In this document: piece by piece, positions 17,720 through 26,383 of the stretch
How the letters are laid out: each line of letters begins with the position of its first letter
Numbering within the stretch: position 1 is the stretch's first letter
Made by a program: the position numbers and the translations under genes
Notes under the pieces: generated by a model
Databases searched by the model: none
Told to the model about the DNA's origin: nothing
The model's input: the letters and a program-made list of their open reading frames with translations, nothing else
Assembly: GCA_028287445.1 (NCBI GenBank)
Contig: JAQBPQ010000030.1
Location: forward strand, 1 to 64,000
Length of the DNA: 64,000 bases
Reading direction: 5' to 3'
From: Cohnella sp.
Lineage (GTDB): Bacteria > Bacillota > Bacilli > Paenibacillales > Paenibacillaceae

Positions 17720-18988
17720 ATGCAGGAAAAGCGCGAGCGCACCATTTTCCTGGTCGATTGCCAATCGTTTTATGCGTCCGTGGAGAAGGCGGCCCATCCC
17801 GAATATAAGGATCGGCCTGTCGCTGTCGCCGGAGACCCCGAGCGCAGATCCGGGATTATTCTTGCCGCTTGCCCGATTGCCAAGGCCCGGGGAGTCACCA
17901 CGGCGGAAAGGCTCGGAGAAGCGATCGGCAAGTGCCCGGAGCTCGTGATCGTCCGGCCTCGCATGCAGACTTATATCGTCGTGTCTCTGCTGATCACCGA
18001 AATATTCGAGACGTTTACCGACCTGGTCGAGCCTTATTCCATCGATGAGCAATTTTTGGATGTGACGGGCTCTCTGGCGTACTTTGGAAACAAGGAAGAG
18101 ATTGCCCGGCAGATTCAAAACAAAATTTTTATGAATACCGGGGTATGGGCGCGTGTCGGGATCAGCTCCACCAAAATTCTAGCCAAGACGGCAACGGACA
18201 ATTTCGCCAAGAAGAACGGCACCGGCATCTTTACCCTGGCCAAAACAGACGTCGAATCCGTCTTATGGCCGCTTGCGGTCGACCGAATGTTCGGCGTCGG
18301 TTCGCGAATGACCAACCACTTTAAGCGGATGGGGCTTCACACGATCGGAGATATCGGCCGCATGCATTTGGGCGACTTCAAACGGCTTCTGGCCACCCGA
18401 ATGGGCCGCAACAGCGACATCCATGCCGAATTGTTATGGCAGACGGCACGCGGCGATGACCCGAGTCCGGTGAGTCCGGGCACGCTTTACGACGCTCAGA
18501 AGGCGGTCGGCCACCAGATGACGCTTCCCCGGGATTACGGGGCCAAAGAGGAAATCGAGGTCATTCTGCTCGAACTCGCCGAAGAGGTTTGCCGCCGCTC
18601 CCGCACCAAAGGCTACATGGGCCGCGTCGTGTCGGCCGGCGCGCAGGGAGCCGACTTTGACCGGCCGACCGGCTTTTTTCGGCAAACGACGCTTCCGGAT
18701 TCTACCGACATCACAGCGGAAGTATACGAAGCGGCCAAGACAGTTTTTTTCAAGCATTGGAACGGCCAGCCGGTGCGCAAAATCGGAGTGACGTTGTCCG
18801 GCCTGTCGCCTGCCGACCAGTATCAGCTCACCTTGTTCGGGGACCGCGAAAGACAACGAGAAATGGCCCGAGTGACCGACGGAATCAAGGACAGATTCGG
18901 CGGGGGAGCCATTCTCCGCGCCTCCTCCCTGCTCTCCGCCGGCCAGGCGCTCGAGCGCACAGCTAAGATCGGGGGACATTACAAATGA
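17720..18988 (+). CDS. uvrX: Y-family DNA polymerase, UvrX/YqjW type
   Basis: Error-prone lesion-bypass polymerase of the UmuC/DinB superfamily. From the ATG at 17720 (MQEKRERTIFLVDCQSFYASVEKA, with AGGAGG ahead) it is 422 residues. It carries the first catalytic motif DCQSFYASVE near residue 12, the palm motif PYSIDEQFLDVTGS near 105, a helix-hairpin-helix region (MFGVGSRMTNHFKRMGLHTIGDIG), and a C-terminal little-finger region ending YQLTLFGDRERQRE, which includes the beta-clamp-like QLTLF. It overlaps the YolD-like gene by 4 bases. SOS control is inferred from the LexA box. Confidence 0.93.
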   Translation: MQEKRERTIFLVDCQSFYASVEKAAHPEYKDRPVAVAGDPERRSGIILAACPIAKARGVTTAERLGEAIGKCPELVIVRPRMQTYIVVSLLITEIFETFTDLVEPYSIDEQFLDVTGSLAYFGNKEEIARQIQNKIFMNTGVWARVGISSTKILAKTATDNFAKKNGTGIFTLAKTDVESVLWPLAVDRMFGVGSRMTNHFKRMGLHTIGDIGRMHLGDFKRLLATRMGRNSDIHAELLWQTARGDDPSPVSPGTLYDAQKAVGHQMTLPRDYGAKEEIEVILLELAEEVCRRSRTKGYMGRVVSAGAQGADFDRPTGFFRQTTLPDSTDITAEVYEAAKTVFFKHWNGQPVRKIGVTLSGLSPADQYQLTLFGDRERQREMARVTDGIKDRFGGGAILRASSLLSAGQALERTAKIGGHYK

Positions 18989-19455
18989 GCAAAAAACTGA
19001 CCGGCAACGGGCGATGGGAGTCAAGCCGCATGATGCTTCCGGAGCATCGCACCCAATACATCGAGCGGCAAGACGACGCCGCGAATCCTCGGGTACCCAG
19101 CAAAGAAGAATTGGAACTCATCCGCGATTCCGTACTGCTGCCCATGATTCTGTCGATCGCCGAGAAGAACCGGCAGGAGGTGGAGCGTACCTCGTATACC
19201 TTTAAGCCGGTTTTTCTGAAGGCGATGCTTATTTTTATGGATGTGGTCAGCCAGGATCTCGCCCGGGTGAAACGAGAGCTTAAGCAGCGGAATATCAAGG
19301 TGATTGAGGATGAGCAGGTGGATTTGGTCATGTATTTCCGGTTCATCTGCCGCGGATATGAAGAACGCTTCGGCATGATCCGCGAAGTCGTGCGGGCGGA
19401 AATCTCCGTCCGTATCACCCAATATATCCGGGAGGTGTTCAAACCCCTTGCCTGA
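18985..19455 (+). CDS. YolD-like protein, partner of the Y-family polymerase
   Basis: 156 residues starting MSKKLTGNGRWESSRMMLPEHRTQYIERQ, the hallmark N-terminus of the YolD family, followed by a helical, charged C-terminal region (KPVFLKAMLIFMDVVSQDLARVKRELKQRNIKVIEDEQVDLVMYFRFICRGYEERFGMIREVVR). YolD proteins are found next to UvrX/YqjW-type polymerases and are thought to act like UmuD in mutagenesis; that role is family knowledge and inference. Starts inside the uvrX stop codon (ATGA), so translation is coupled. Confidence 0.88.
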   Translation: MSKKLTGNGRWESSRMMLPEHRTQYIERQDDAANPRVPSKEELELIRDSVLLPMILSIAEKNRQEVERTSYTFKPVFLKAMLIFMDVVSQDLARVKRELKQRNIKVIEDEQVDLVMYFRFICRGYEERFGMIREVVRAEISVRITQYIREVFKPLA

Positions 19456-19545
19456 AACCGTCGAACCCCTCCCGAACAAGGATGCGCTTTGCGCGGAAAC
19501 CCGGTACAATCGGAAGGAACGGGTTGAACGGAGGGAAACTTTGCT

Positions 19546-20223
19546 ATGTGCGGAAGGTATACGATTACGATCACGTTTGAGGAATTGATGATGCGGTATT
19601 TCGCCGATATCCCGTCCGTTCCGTTTCATCTGCCGCGTTACAATGTGGCGCCGACCCAGATGATGCCCGCCGTCGTGAATGACGGCCGGCGCAACCGGCT
19701 GGGCCTGCTCAGATGGGGGCTTATTCCGCCCTGGGCCGCGGACGAGAAGGCGGGAAACCGCATGATCAACGCCCGCGCCGAAACGCTGGAGGATCGCCCG
19801 GCGTATCGGGAGGCCTTCCGACGCAGACGGTGCCTCATTCCCGCGGACGGTTTTTACGAATGGAAGACGGTACCGGGCGGTGCAAAGCGGCCCTATCGCA
19901 TCGTGCTAAAGAGCGGAGAGTTATTCAGCATGGCGGCGCTGTACGAAACATGGACGTCGCCGGATGGAGGCAAAGTGAGCTCTTTCGCCATCGTCACAAC
20001 GGAGCCGAACGGGCTGATGGCCGATATCCATGACCGGATGCCGGTCATTTTGCGGCCGGCCGACGAAGCATTGTGGCTGAATCGGGACGAGCAGGATCCG
20101 GGCCGGTTGAAGGAACTTCTCATCCCTTATCCGCAGGAGGAGATGGACGCCTATGAAGTGCACCAACGCGTCGGTAGTCCGGCCAACGACGATCCGGCGT
20201 GTCTTGAGAAGGTAACCGGGTAG
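19546..20223 (+). CDS. SOS response-associated peptidase (SRAP/HMCES family)
   Basis: SRAP proteins (YedK, YoqW, HMCES) crosslink to abasic sites in single-stranded DNA and protect them. 225 residues: the catalytic cysteine directly after Met (MCGRYT), Asn in LPRYNVAPTQ near 36, MINARAETLEDRPAYREAF near 74, the catalytic Glu in IPADGFYEWK near 106, and the His in IHDRMPVIL near 165. GGAGGG lies upstream of the ATG. It is 90 bases after the YolD-like gene and may belong to the same SOS unit; I could not see a separate clear LexA box. Confidence 0.95.
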   Translation: MCGRYTITITFEELMMRYFADIPSVPFHLPRYNVAPTQMMPAVVNDGRRNRLGLLRWGLIPPWAADEKAGNRMINARAETLEDRPAYREAFRRRRCLIPADGFYEWKTVPGGAKRPYRIVLKSGELFSMAALYETWTSPDGGKVSSFAIVTTEPNGLMADIHDRMPVILRPADEALWLNRDEQDPGRLKELLIPYPQEEMDAYEVHQRVGSPANDDPACLEKVTG

Positions 20224-20267
20224 TCACAGGTAAGGGCGGCGATTACCCGGTTGGGCCGTATAACGGC

Positions 20268-20312
20268 AAAACGCTCTGTCTCCCGGCAGTTTGCAGGGGG
20301 ACGGAGCGTTTT
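20268..20312. terminator. Bidirectional terminator between SRAP gene and spoVIF
   Basis: AAAACGCTCTGTCTCCC-ggcagtttgca-GGGGGACGGAGCGTTTT forms a 17-bp stem with two G·U pairs, flanked by A/T on both sides. It serves the two convergent genes. Confidence 0.9.
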
Positions 20313-20328
20313 CGTGTGGATTTGCGGC

Positions 20329-20622
20329 TTATCGGAACATCGCCCACAGCTTGATCAGGTGGAGCGTATTCTGGGGGTCGATTTTTTGCGCCAGAACGAA
20401 CGCGATGAGCTGCTCCTCCTGAATCTCCGTCAGCGGCTCGCCGAGAATGCGGGACGCGGATCTGACCAGTTGGCGCACCTTCGCCCGCTCCTGCAGATCG
20501 TACTTCGTGACGCCATCCAACAACGCCTTCATCCGGTCCTTGATGACCGGATTTTTCATTTTCAGCTTGACGCGCTCGATCAGGTCCGGTCTGATGCCGA
20601 ACTTTTGCCAGCTTGCGCTCAT
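20329..20622 (-). CDS. spoVIF: Stage VI sporulation protein F
   Basis: A 97-residue, helical, basic protein: MSASWQKFGIRPDLIERVKLKMKNPVIKDRMKALLDGVTKYDLQERAKVRQLVRSASRILGEPLTEIQEEQLIAFVLAQKIDPQNTLHLIKLWAMFR. It matches the SpoVIF (YjcC) family, needed for spore coat assembly, in the form common in Paenibacillaceae. The call rests on remembered similarity. The start at 20622 has AAAGGG about 16 bases upstream, rather far. It stands alone between a strong terminator and the recG end. Confidence 0.8.
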   Translation of the reverse strand: MSASWQKFGIRPDLIERVKLKMKNPVIKDRMKALLDGVTKYDLQERAKVRQLVRSASRILGEPLTEIQEEQLIAFVLAQKIDPQNTLHLIKLWAMFR

Positions 20623-20801
20623 GCCCGTCTGCCACGCCCTTTCCGCATCGCCTTCCGTTCATCTTATGCCGAAAAACACGGAAGATGAGTGGGCGGATAC
20701 CGCGGCTTCGGCGGCTTAGTGAGACGAATAGCGGAACTGTGGTTCCGTTATGTACCGGCATTGCCGGTGCTCGAACCATTAGGACGTATAAAGCATGAGA
20801 G

Positions 20802-22853
20802 TCAGTCGAGCGGCTCCCCTTGCAGCCGCGCCTCTCGCAGCAGGTGCTCGCGAAGCATCGCATAAGCCGGCGACGACCAAAAATCATCCTTCGCCGTCAA
20901 TTCGGCGGCATCATCGCGGGCTTGCTCGAGCACGGCGAAATCGCCCAGCAGATCCGCGAGCCGGAATTCCGGCATGCCGCTTTGTTTCGTGCCGAAAAAA
21001 TCGCCGGGTCCCCGCAGCTCAAGATCCCGCCTGGAAATTTCGAAGCCGTCGTCGGTGTCGGTCATTGCCTTCATCCGCTCTTGCCCGTTTTCGGACTTCG
21101 GATCCGCGATCAGAATGCAGTACGACTGGTGTTCCCTGCGCCCCACCCTTCCCCTCAGTTGATGAAGCTGGGACAAACCGAAGCGATCCGCGTCCATGAC
21201 GATCATGAGCGTGGCGTTCGGCACGTCCACCCCAACCTCGATGACAGTCGTGGACACCAGTACATCCGACTCCCCGGCTGCGAACGACCGCATCGCCTCT
21301 TCCTTCTCCGCCGGCATCATCCGACCGTGCAGCAGGCCGATCCCGAGCTCCGGCAGCGCCTGGCGAAGTTGGGTATGCAAATCGATCGCATTTTGCACAT
21401 CCAGCTTCTCCGATTCTTCGATGAGCGGACAGATAAAAAACGCCTGGCGGCCCGCTTCTTTCTCCCGTCGGATGAAGCCCAGCACACGATCCATCATGCC
21501 GTGCTTCACCCAATACGTCTTGATCGGCTTGCGCCCCTTGGGCCGCTCCCGCAGCGTCGACACGTCCAGATCTCCGAATACGCTGATCGCGAGCGTTCGC
21601 GGAATCGGTGTGGCCGTCATCGTCAGGACGTCGGGGTTCATGCCCTTGCGCCTTAAGATGCTCCGCTGGTTCACGCCGAACCGGTGCTGCTCGTCCGTTA
21701 CAACAAGACCGAGCCGCCGGAAGTATACGTCCTCCTGGATCAACGCGTGCGTACCGACAACGATGTCCAGCAGCCCCATTTGCAAGGACGCCACAATGTC
21801 CCGGCGTTTGCGCTCAGTCAGACTTCCCGTGAGCAGGCCGACCTGGATCCCGTGCGGTTCGAACAGCTTGGACAACGAACGAGCATGCTGTTCGGCCAAA
21901 ATTTCCGTGGGCACCATGAGCGCGCCTTGGTTGCCATCCCGCACTGTAGCGAAGAGCGCTACGGCGGCCACGACTGTTTTGCCCGCTCCGACGTCCCCCT
22001 GCAGCAGCCGGTTCATCACGTAAGGACGCTTCATGTCATGCAAAATTTCGTTTATGACCTGCTTTTGCGAATCGGTCAAATCGAACGGCAGTCCGCCTAC
22101 GAAATTACGAATTTCATCATTGTTGACGTTGTGCGCCACCCCGTCGGGCTGTTTCCGGTTGGCGGCGCGGTAGGCCTGCAGTTTCATCTGGAACAGGAAA
22201 AGCTCCTCGTATACCATGCGGCGGCGCGCTTCCTGTCCTTCATTCGTGTTCTCCGGCCGGTGAATGCGGAGCACCGCTTCCCGGCGGGGAATCAAATCGT
22301 GGCGGGCCACGATTTCCGCCGGCAGCAGCTCTGGAATCCAAGCGCCGTACTGAGTCAGCGCGCGGTCGATCGTTTTGCGAATCCACATCTGGGTGATGCT
22401 TCCGCCAATCGAATAGACCGGTTGAAGCGTGCCGGTTTTGACCGCGCCCCGGTCCGGAAATTCAGAATCCGCCACGGTTAGTTGCCGGCGCCGCTGGTCC
22501 CATTTGCCGGTCAGCGTAATCTCCCGGCCGATCGTCATCTGCTCTTGCAAAAAAGCGCGATTGAACCAGACCGCTGAGAGCAGAAGCCCTTCCACCGTCA
22601 CCCGGACAAGAAGACGTGATTTGCGTCCGTATCTCTGCAAAGAAGGAGTGGAAGCGATCACCCCCTGAACAGTGATTTTCTCTCCGTCCTTCACCTCATG
22701 AAACGGTCGTATCCGGTAATCCTCGTACCGGAACGGATAATATTCGATCAAATGACCGACCGTGGCAATGCCTAAGGCGTGAAGCTCCTCTGCCTTAGAG
22801 GGGCCCACGCCTTGAAGCTGTTCGACCGGTATGGCAAACAAATCGTTCTTCAT
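20802..22853 (-). CDS. recG: ATP-dependent DNA helicase RecG
   Basis: RecG remodels stalled replication forks and Holliday junctions. From ATG 22853 (MKNDLFAIPVEQLQGVGPSKAEEL) it is 683 residues, the usual length. It has an N-terminal wedge/OB domain (VQGVIASTPSLQRYGRKSRLLVRV), Walker A LLQGDVGAGKTVVA near 290, DEQH box VVTDEQHRFGVNQR near 395, motif III MTATPIPRTLAIS, and C-terminal LRGRVGRREHQSYC and LRGPGDFFGTKQSGMPEFRLADL. The track start at 22940 lies within degV. Downstream of degV in the same direction; two small hairpins (20724–20770) after its stop lack T-runs. Confidence 0.96.
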   Translation of the reverse strand: MKNDLFAIPVEQLQGVGPSKAEELHALGIATVGHLIEYYPFRYEDYRIRPFHEVKDGEKITVQGVIASTPSLQRYGRKSRLLVRVTVEGLLLSAVWFNRAFLQEQMTIGREITLTGKWDQRRRQLTVADSEFPDRGAVKTGTLQPVYSIGGSITQMWIRKTIDRALTQYGAWIPELLPAEIVARHDLIPRREAVLRIHRPENTNEGQEARRRMVYEELFLFQMKLQAYRAANRKQPDGVAHNVNNDEIRNFVGGLPFDLTDSQKQVINEILHDMKRPYVMNRLLQGDVGAGKTVVAAVALFATVRDGNQGALMVPTEILAEQHARSLSKLFEPHGIQVGLLTGSLTERKRRDIVASLQMGLLDIVVGTHALIQEDVYFRRLGLVVTDEQHRFGVNQRSILRRKGMNPDVLTMTATPIPRTLAISVFGDLDVSTLRERPKGRKPIKTYWVKHGMMDRVLGFIRREKEAGRQAFFICPLIEESEKLDVQNAIDLHTQLRQALPELGIGLLHGRMMPAEKEEAMRSFAAGESDVLVSTTVIEVGVDVPNATLMIVMDADRFGLSQLHQLRGRVGRREHQSYCILIADPKSENGQERMKAMTDTDDGFEISRRDLELRGPGDFFGTKQSGMPEFRLADLLGDFAVLEQARDDAAELTAKDDFWSSPAYAMLREHLLREARLQGEPLD

Positions 22854-22893
22854 CATTCCAACCTCGAATCGTCCCGCAGGGTTACCCCTTAGT

Positions 22894-23748
22894 TTATTTT
22901 GCGGGGGTGACGAACACACCGATGGTTCCTGGCCCGGCATGGGTGCCGACTACAGGACCAATTTGCGCCTCTACATAACTGCGTACCCCGAATCGTTGTT
23001 TCAACAGCGCCGCCATTTCCTTGGCGCCCTCATCGAATCCCGGCGTGAGTGCGATATTCAAATGGATCGGACGAGCCCCGATATCGGCTTCCAGCAACTC
23101 GGCGATTCGGGCCATGGCGCGTTTATGTCCCCGAACTTTCTCCACAGGGAAAATGCCGCCATCATCGTCGATGGACAAAATCGGCTTGATGTTCAGCAAG
23201 GAGCCAACGACCGCAGCCGCCTTGCCGATCCGTCCGCCTTTTTGCAAATATTCAAGTTTATCGACTAGAAAATAAAGCCGCATTTCCCGGCGTAATCTAT
23301 GTATTTCCTCCACAATTTCGTCTACCGAAGCTCCTTCGGCCGCCATTTCCGCAGCCGCAACAACCAGCATCCCATAACCGTAAGATGCCGATTTGGAGTC
23401 GACGACGGTAATGTCGCCCTCTCCTTCCAGCATGGACTTCGCGATAAGAGCCGATTGGTAAGTGCCGCTAAGCGTTCCCGACAGTTGGATGGAGACGACG
23501 GTACGTCCTTCGTCCGTCAACTTTTTGAATACTTCGAAAAAATCGGCGGGTGACGGCTGGGAAGTCGTTGGCAACGATGAGGATTGGACGAGTTTTTGGT
23601 AAAATTCCGCCGGCTGCAAATCGATATTGTCCAGATAAGTATCATTTCCGAAAGCAACCTTAAGCGGCACCATAGAAATGCCGAGCCGATCCCGTATCTC
23701 CTTGGGAATGTCCGCCGTACTGTCCGTCACAATAGCGATCGTCGCCAT
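22894..23748 (-). CDS. DegV family fatty-acid-binding protein (FakB type)
   Basis: FakB proteins hold a free fatty acid so that FakA can phosphorylate it. 284 residues: MATIAIVTDSTADIPKEIRDRLGISMVPLKVAFGNDTYLD start, LPTTSQPSPADFFEVF near 75 (TSQPS segment of the family), SIQLSGTLSGTYQSA near 105, and the C-terminal fatty-acid pocket region GPVVGTHAGPGTIGVFV. AAGGAGG precedes the ATG. It lies directly downstream of fakA, which supports a functional pair for using exogenous or recycled fatty acids in phospholipid synthesis. Confidence 0.92.
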   Translation of the reverse strand: MATIAIVTDSTADIPKEIRDRLGISMVPLKVAFGNDTYLDNIDLQPAEFYQKLVQSSSLPTTSQPSPADFFEVFKKLTDEGRTVVSIQLSGTLSGTYQSALIAKSMLEGEGDITVVDSKSASYGYGMLVVAAAEMAAEGASVDEIVEEIHRLRREMRLYFLVDKLEYLQKGGRIGKAAAVVGSLLNIKPILSIDDDGGIFPVEKVRGHKRAMARIAELLEADIGARPIHLNIALTPGFDEGAKEMAALLKQRFGVRSYVEAQIGPVVGTHAGPGTIGVFVTPAK

Positions 23749-23764
23749 CTATATATCCTCCTTA

Positions 23765-23805
23765 GCGGGCCTGACACCATGTTAATGGTGGGGGTATCGA
23801 CCCGC
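23765..23805 (-). other. Branched hairpin between fakA and degV
   Basis: An inner stem CACCAT-TAAC-ATGGTG sits inside an outer stem GCGGG/CCCGC in the 69-base fakA–degV gap. There is no T-run, so it is probably an mRNA stability or processing element rather than a terminator. Confidence 0.3.
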
Positions 23806-23817
23806 GTTCACAACTCA

Positions 23818-25614
23818 TTAAGGCTCAACCGCAAATAAGAAAGGATATAGCGGCTGTCCGCCGTTTTGCACTTCGACTTCGGCGTCGGGATATCGCTCGT
23901 TGAGCCAGGCTTCAAGACGTTGAGCCTCTTCTGCGTCCGCGTCCGCACCGGTCAGAATCGTCACGATTTCCCCGCCGCCGACCAGCATTCGTTCAAGAAG
24001 CTGTCGTCCGGCATCTTCACTCGTCGCGGCACTAGTGACAATCGTTTTGTCCAATATGCCGATAAATTGTCCCGCACGAATGTCCAAGCCTTCCATCTGG
24101 GTATCCCGTACCGCCTGCGTGACGGAACCGGTCAGTACGCGTTCGTAAGCTTTGGTCATCCGCTCCGCGTTCGTCGCTTCCGAATCTTCCTCCCGAAACG
24201 CGAGCAACGCCGCCATGCCTTGCGGAATCGTGCGGGTCGGCAGCACCGTCACCGGACACTCCGCGAGTTCGGCCGCCTGTTTGGCCGCGAGCAGGATGTT
24301 CGGATTGTTCGGCAGTAAAATGATGGATTGAGCGGACAGGGAACGGATCGCGCCGAGCAAATCCTCCGTGCTCGGATTCATGCTTTGACCGCCCGACAGG
24401 ACCACGTCCGCTCCAAGGCTTCGGAATAAATCGGCATTCCCTTCGCCTACGCTTACAGCGATAACTCCGTAGGGAGCCGTTTCATACACATCGGGATTCG
24501 GCTCACTCTCGGGGGACGCCGTGACGCCGGAAAGCGCGAAATCCCCATGCGGAATCCCGGCGGCGGCTTCCACCCCGAGGGCGTCGCCATGATCCTGCGC
24601 CTTGGTTGCAGCGGAACCAGCCGAAGGAGCCGAGGGCGCGGTATCCGCCGCAGGCCGCAGAAGCTCCCTATGCTGCTCTCTCATGTTTAAAATATGCAGA
24701 TGAGTCAATTCCCCATATGCCAGCGCGCTGTTGAGTACGTCCCCTGGACGGCGGGAATGAACATGCACTTTGACCACGCCGCCGTCCTCGATGAGGATGA
24801 TCGAATCACCGTCGCGCTCAAGAGCCTGGCGGAAGGATTTTTCCGAAAACGGAACCGAACCGGAAACACGACGAATGAAAAATTCCATGTCATAGGGAAA
24901 ATCGATACTCTCGGTTTCCAGCTTGGCCTGCGCCGACGCGCGCGGCATCAGAACCGCCGCGCCGGTTGCCGGAACCGTTGTGAAGGCGACGGGTACCGGA
25001 GTGCCGGATAAATAAGAAAGGAATCCCTCGTAGATACAGACAAGTCCTTGGCCTCCCGAATCCACGACGCCCACCTGTTTCAGCACGGGCAGCATATCCG
25101 GCGTGCGCGCCAGCGTTTCGGACGCCTTAACGAGCACTTCCCTCATCCATTCCGCCAAATCGGTTGTCCGGCGGGCGGATGTCAAGCCTTGACGGGCGGC
25201 TTCCCGTGCCACGGTAAGAATGGTTCCTTCCACGGGCTTCACAACAGCTTTGTAAGCGGTATCAACTCCCTGCTGCAAAGCGTTAGCGAACAAAAGCACG
25301 GTAAGCTCGCTCTCCGAAGCCACCGCCCGGGCGAAGCCTCGGAACAGCTGCGACAAAATAACGCCGGAGTTGCCCCGGGCGCCCATAAGGAGCCCCTTGG
25401 AGAGCACCTCTGCGGCCCGTCCGACTTCCTGCGCGGGTTTATGCGTCAATTCGGCCACTCCAGCCGACATGGTCAGATTCATGTTCGTTCCCGTATCTCC
25501 GTCCGGTACCGGGAATACGTTCAGCGCATTGATGCGGCTCTCGTTGGCGGATAACCTCTCCGCGCCAGCCAGCACCATCGCCGCCCATTCCATTCCGTTC
25601 ATAGAACGACTCAA
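23818..25614 (-). CDS. fakA: Fatty acid kinase FakA (DAK2 domain, YloV)
   Basis: FakA phosphorylates FakB-bound fatty acids. N-terminal DAK2/DhaL domain: ALNVFPVPDGDTGTNMNLTMSAG near residue 35 (Asp nucleotide/Mg ligands) and ARGNSGVILSQLFRGFA near 95. Middle domain: SGGQGLVCIYEGFLSYLSG. C-terminal DegV-like half ends FLFAVEP. A low-complexity Ala/Ser linker (AADTAPSAPSAGSAATKAQDHGD) separates domains. The track start at 25806 is inflated. AAGGAG lies 9 bases before a TTG at 25614 (then SRSMNGMEWAAMVLAG), which aligns with Bacillus YloV, giving 598 residues; the ATG at 25602 is the alternative. Cotranscribed with the Asp23 gene upstream, as in Bacillus. Confidence 0.94.
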   Translation of the reverse strand: MSRSMNGMEWAAMVLAGAERLSANESRINALNVFPVPDGDTGTNMNLTMSAGVAELTHKPAQEVGRAAEVLSKGLLMGARGNSGVILSQLFRGFARAVASESELTVLLFANALQQGVDTAYKAVVKPVEGTILTVAREAARQGLTSARRTTDLAEWMREVLVKASETLARTPDMLPVLKQVGVVDSGGQGLVCIYEGFLSYLSGTPVPVAFTTVPATGAAVLMPRASAQAKLETESIDFPYDMEFFIRRVSGSVPFSEKSFRQALERDGDSIILIEDGGVVKVHVHSRRPGDVLNSALAYGELTHLHILNMREQHRELLRPAADTAPSAPSAGSAATKAQDHGDALGVEAAAGIPHGDFALSGVTASPESEPNPDVYETAPYGVIAVSVGEGNADLFRSLGADVVLSGGQSMNPSTEDLLGAIRSLSAQSIILLPNNPNILLAAKQAAELAECPVTVLPTRTIPQGMAALLAFREEDSEATNAERMTKAYERVLTGSVTQAVRDTQMEGLDIRAGQFIGILDKTIVTSAATSEDAGRQLLERMLVGGGEIVTILTGADADAEEAQRLEAWLNERYPDAEVEVQNGGQPLYPFLFAVEP

Positions 25615-25634
25615 GCTGATTGTCTCCTTCCCAG

Positions 25635-25746
25635 ATGCGTTCGGTGAAGTGCGCGCGACGTGCACGTCCGAACAAGCATAGTGCGACCGAAGACGTGACG
25701 TCTGCGTCGCGATTCGGTCGTCGCGCATGCGTTCGGTGAAGTGCGC
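25635..25746. repeat. 20-bp direct repeat in the asp23–fakA gap
   Basis: ATGCGTTCGGTGAAGTGCGC occurs exactly at 25635–25654 and 25727–25746, 92 bases apart. The 163-base gap holds no other feature than the fakA ribosome binding site. Confidence 0.75.
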
Positions 25747-25777
25747 CGTAACCCGGTCGTCACTGATGTACGTACGG

Positions 25778-26137
25778 CTAATTGATGACGCGCACGCCTT
25801 GAACATAGATGTTGACGAAATCGACTTTCAGCCCCACGACTTCTTCCAAAACATATTTTACTTTTGATTGAATATTGTGGGCCACTTCAGAGATCTTGGT
25901 TCCGTAGCTGACGATCACATACAGATCCAAATGAAGCAGCTCTCCATCGCGTCGAACTTCGACGCCGCGGGACAAGTTCTCCCGGCCGAGCAGCTCGGCG
26001 ATGCCGTCTTTCAGTCCTTTGCGGGAGGCCATGCCTATCAGTCCATAACAATCCATCGCCGCAGAACCCGCAATGACGGCGATTACCTGATCCGCCACGT
26101 CGATTTTTCCGTTTTCCGTCACCAGCTGCATCGGCAT
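25778..26137 (-). CDS. Asp23/Gls24 family envelope stress protein (YloU type)
   Basis: 119 residues: MPMQLVTENGKIDVADQVIAVIAGSAAMDCYGLIGMASRKGLKDGIAELLGRENLSRGVEVRRDGELLHLDLYVIVSYGTKISEVAHNIQSKVKYVLEEVVGLKVDFVNIYVQGVRVIN. The whole length fits the Asp23 domain; no membrane segment. AAAGGAG lies upstream of the ATG. It precedes fakA as yloU precedes yloV in Bacillus subtilis. The exact role is unknown; in related bacteria Asp23 proteins form membrane-associated layers. A second Asp23 gene lies at 60405. Confidence 0.9.
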   Translation of the reverse strand: MPMQLVTENGKIDVADQVIAVIAGSAAMDCYGLIGMASRKGLKDGIAELLGRENLSRGVEVRRDGELLHLDLYVIVSYGTKISEVAHNIQSKVKYVLEEVVGLKVDFVNIYVQGVRVIN

Positions 26138-26178
26138 CGAAATTCACTCCTTTATGCCTGTATTATGGACCATACTTC

Positions 26179-26207
26179 ATTGTACTATAAAAAAACGGGA
26201 GTTTGAA
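26179..26207 (-). promoter_or_regulatory. Putative promoter of asp23–fakA–degV–recG
   Basis: On the minus strand: TTCAAA, 17 bases, TACAAT. An 8-bp hairpin (GCCGCTTT/AAAGCGGC, 26209–26230) lies just upstream. Moderate match only. Confidence 0.45.
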
Positions 26208-26315
26208 GCCGCTTTCTCCGAAAAGCGGCGGTAATCGGCAAACCATGACGAAAATCCCGTGGTACGCGTACCTTCCGCCTCCTATCCTGCGCCTCCTGTA
26301 CCAAGCTTTTCGGCA

Positions 26316-26345
26316 TTGCACGACGGTTAAGCCTTATGCTATGAT
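26316..26345 (+). promoter_or_regulatory. Promoter of rpmB
   Basis: TTGCAC, 18 bases, TATGAT, followed by GGGAGGTGG and the rpmB ATG at 26384. Confidence 0.7.
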
Positions 26346-26383
26346 AGTATGGTGTTTGCAGTCTCGGTAGGGAGGTGGATTTA

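Noticed and set aside
19456-19545. Second LexA box before the SRAP gene (CGAACCCCTCCCGAAC)
   Set aside because: The half sites are not inverted with four bases between; it does not fit CGAAC-N4-GTTCG.
20724-20770. Two perfect small hairpins (GCGGAAC/GTTCCGT and ACCGGC/GCCGGT) after recG as a terminator
   Set aside because: Neither is followed by a T-run in the minus direction; left unassigned.
25615-25806. N-terminal extension of the fakA ORF from 25806
   Set aside because: It covers the leader with the direct repeat and lies partly in the asp23 gene; the real ribosome binding site is before 25614.
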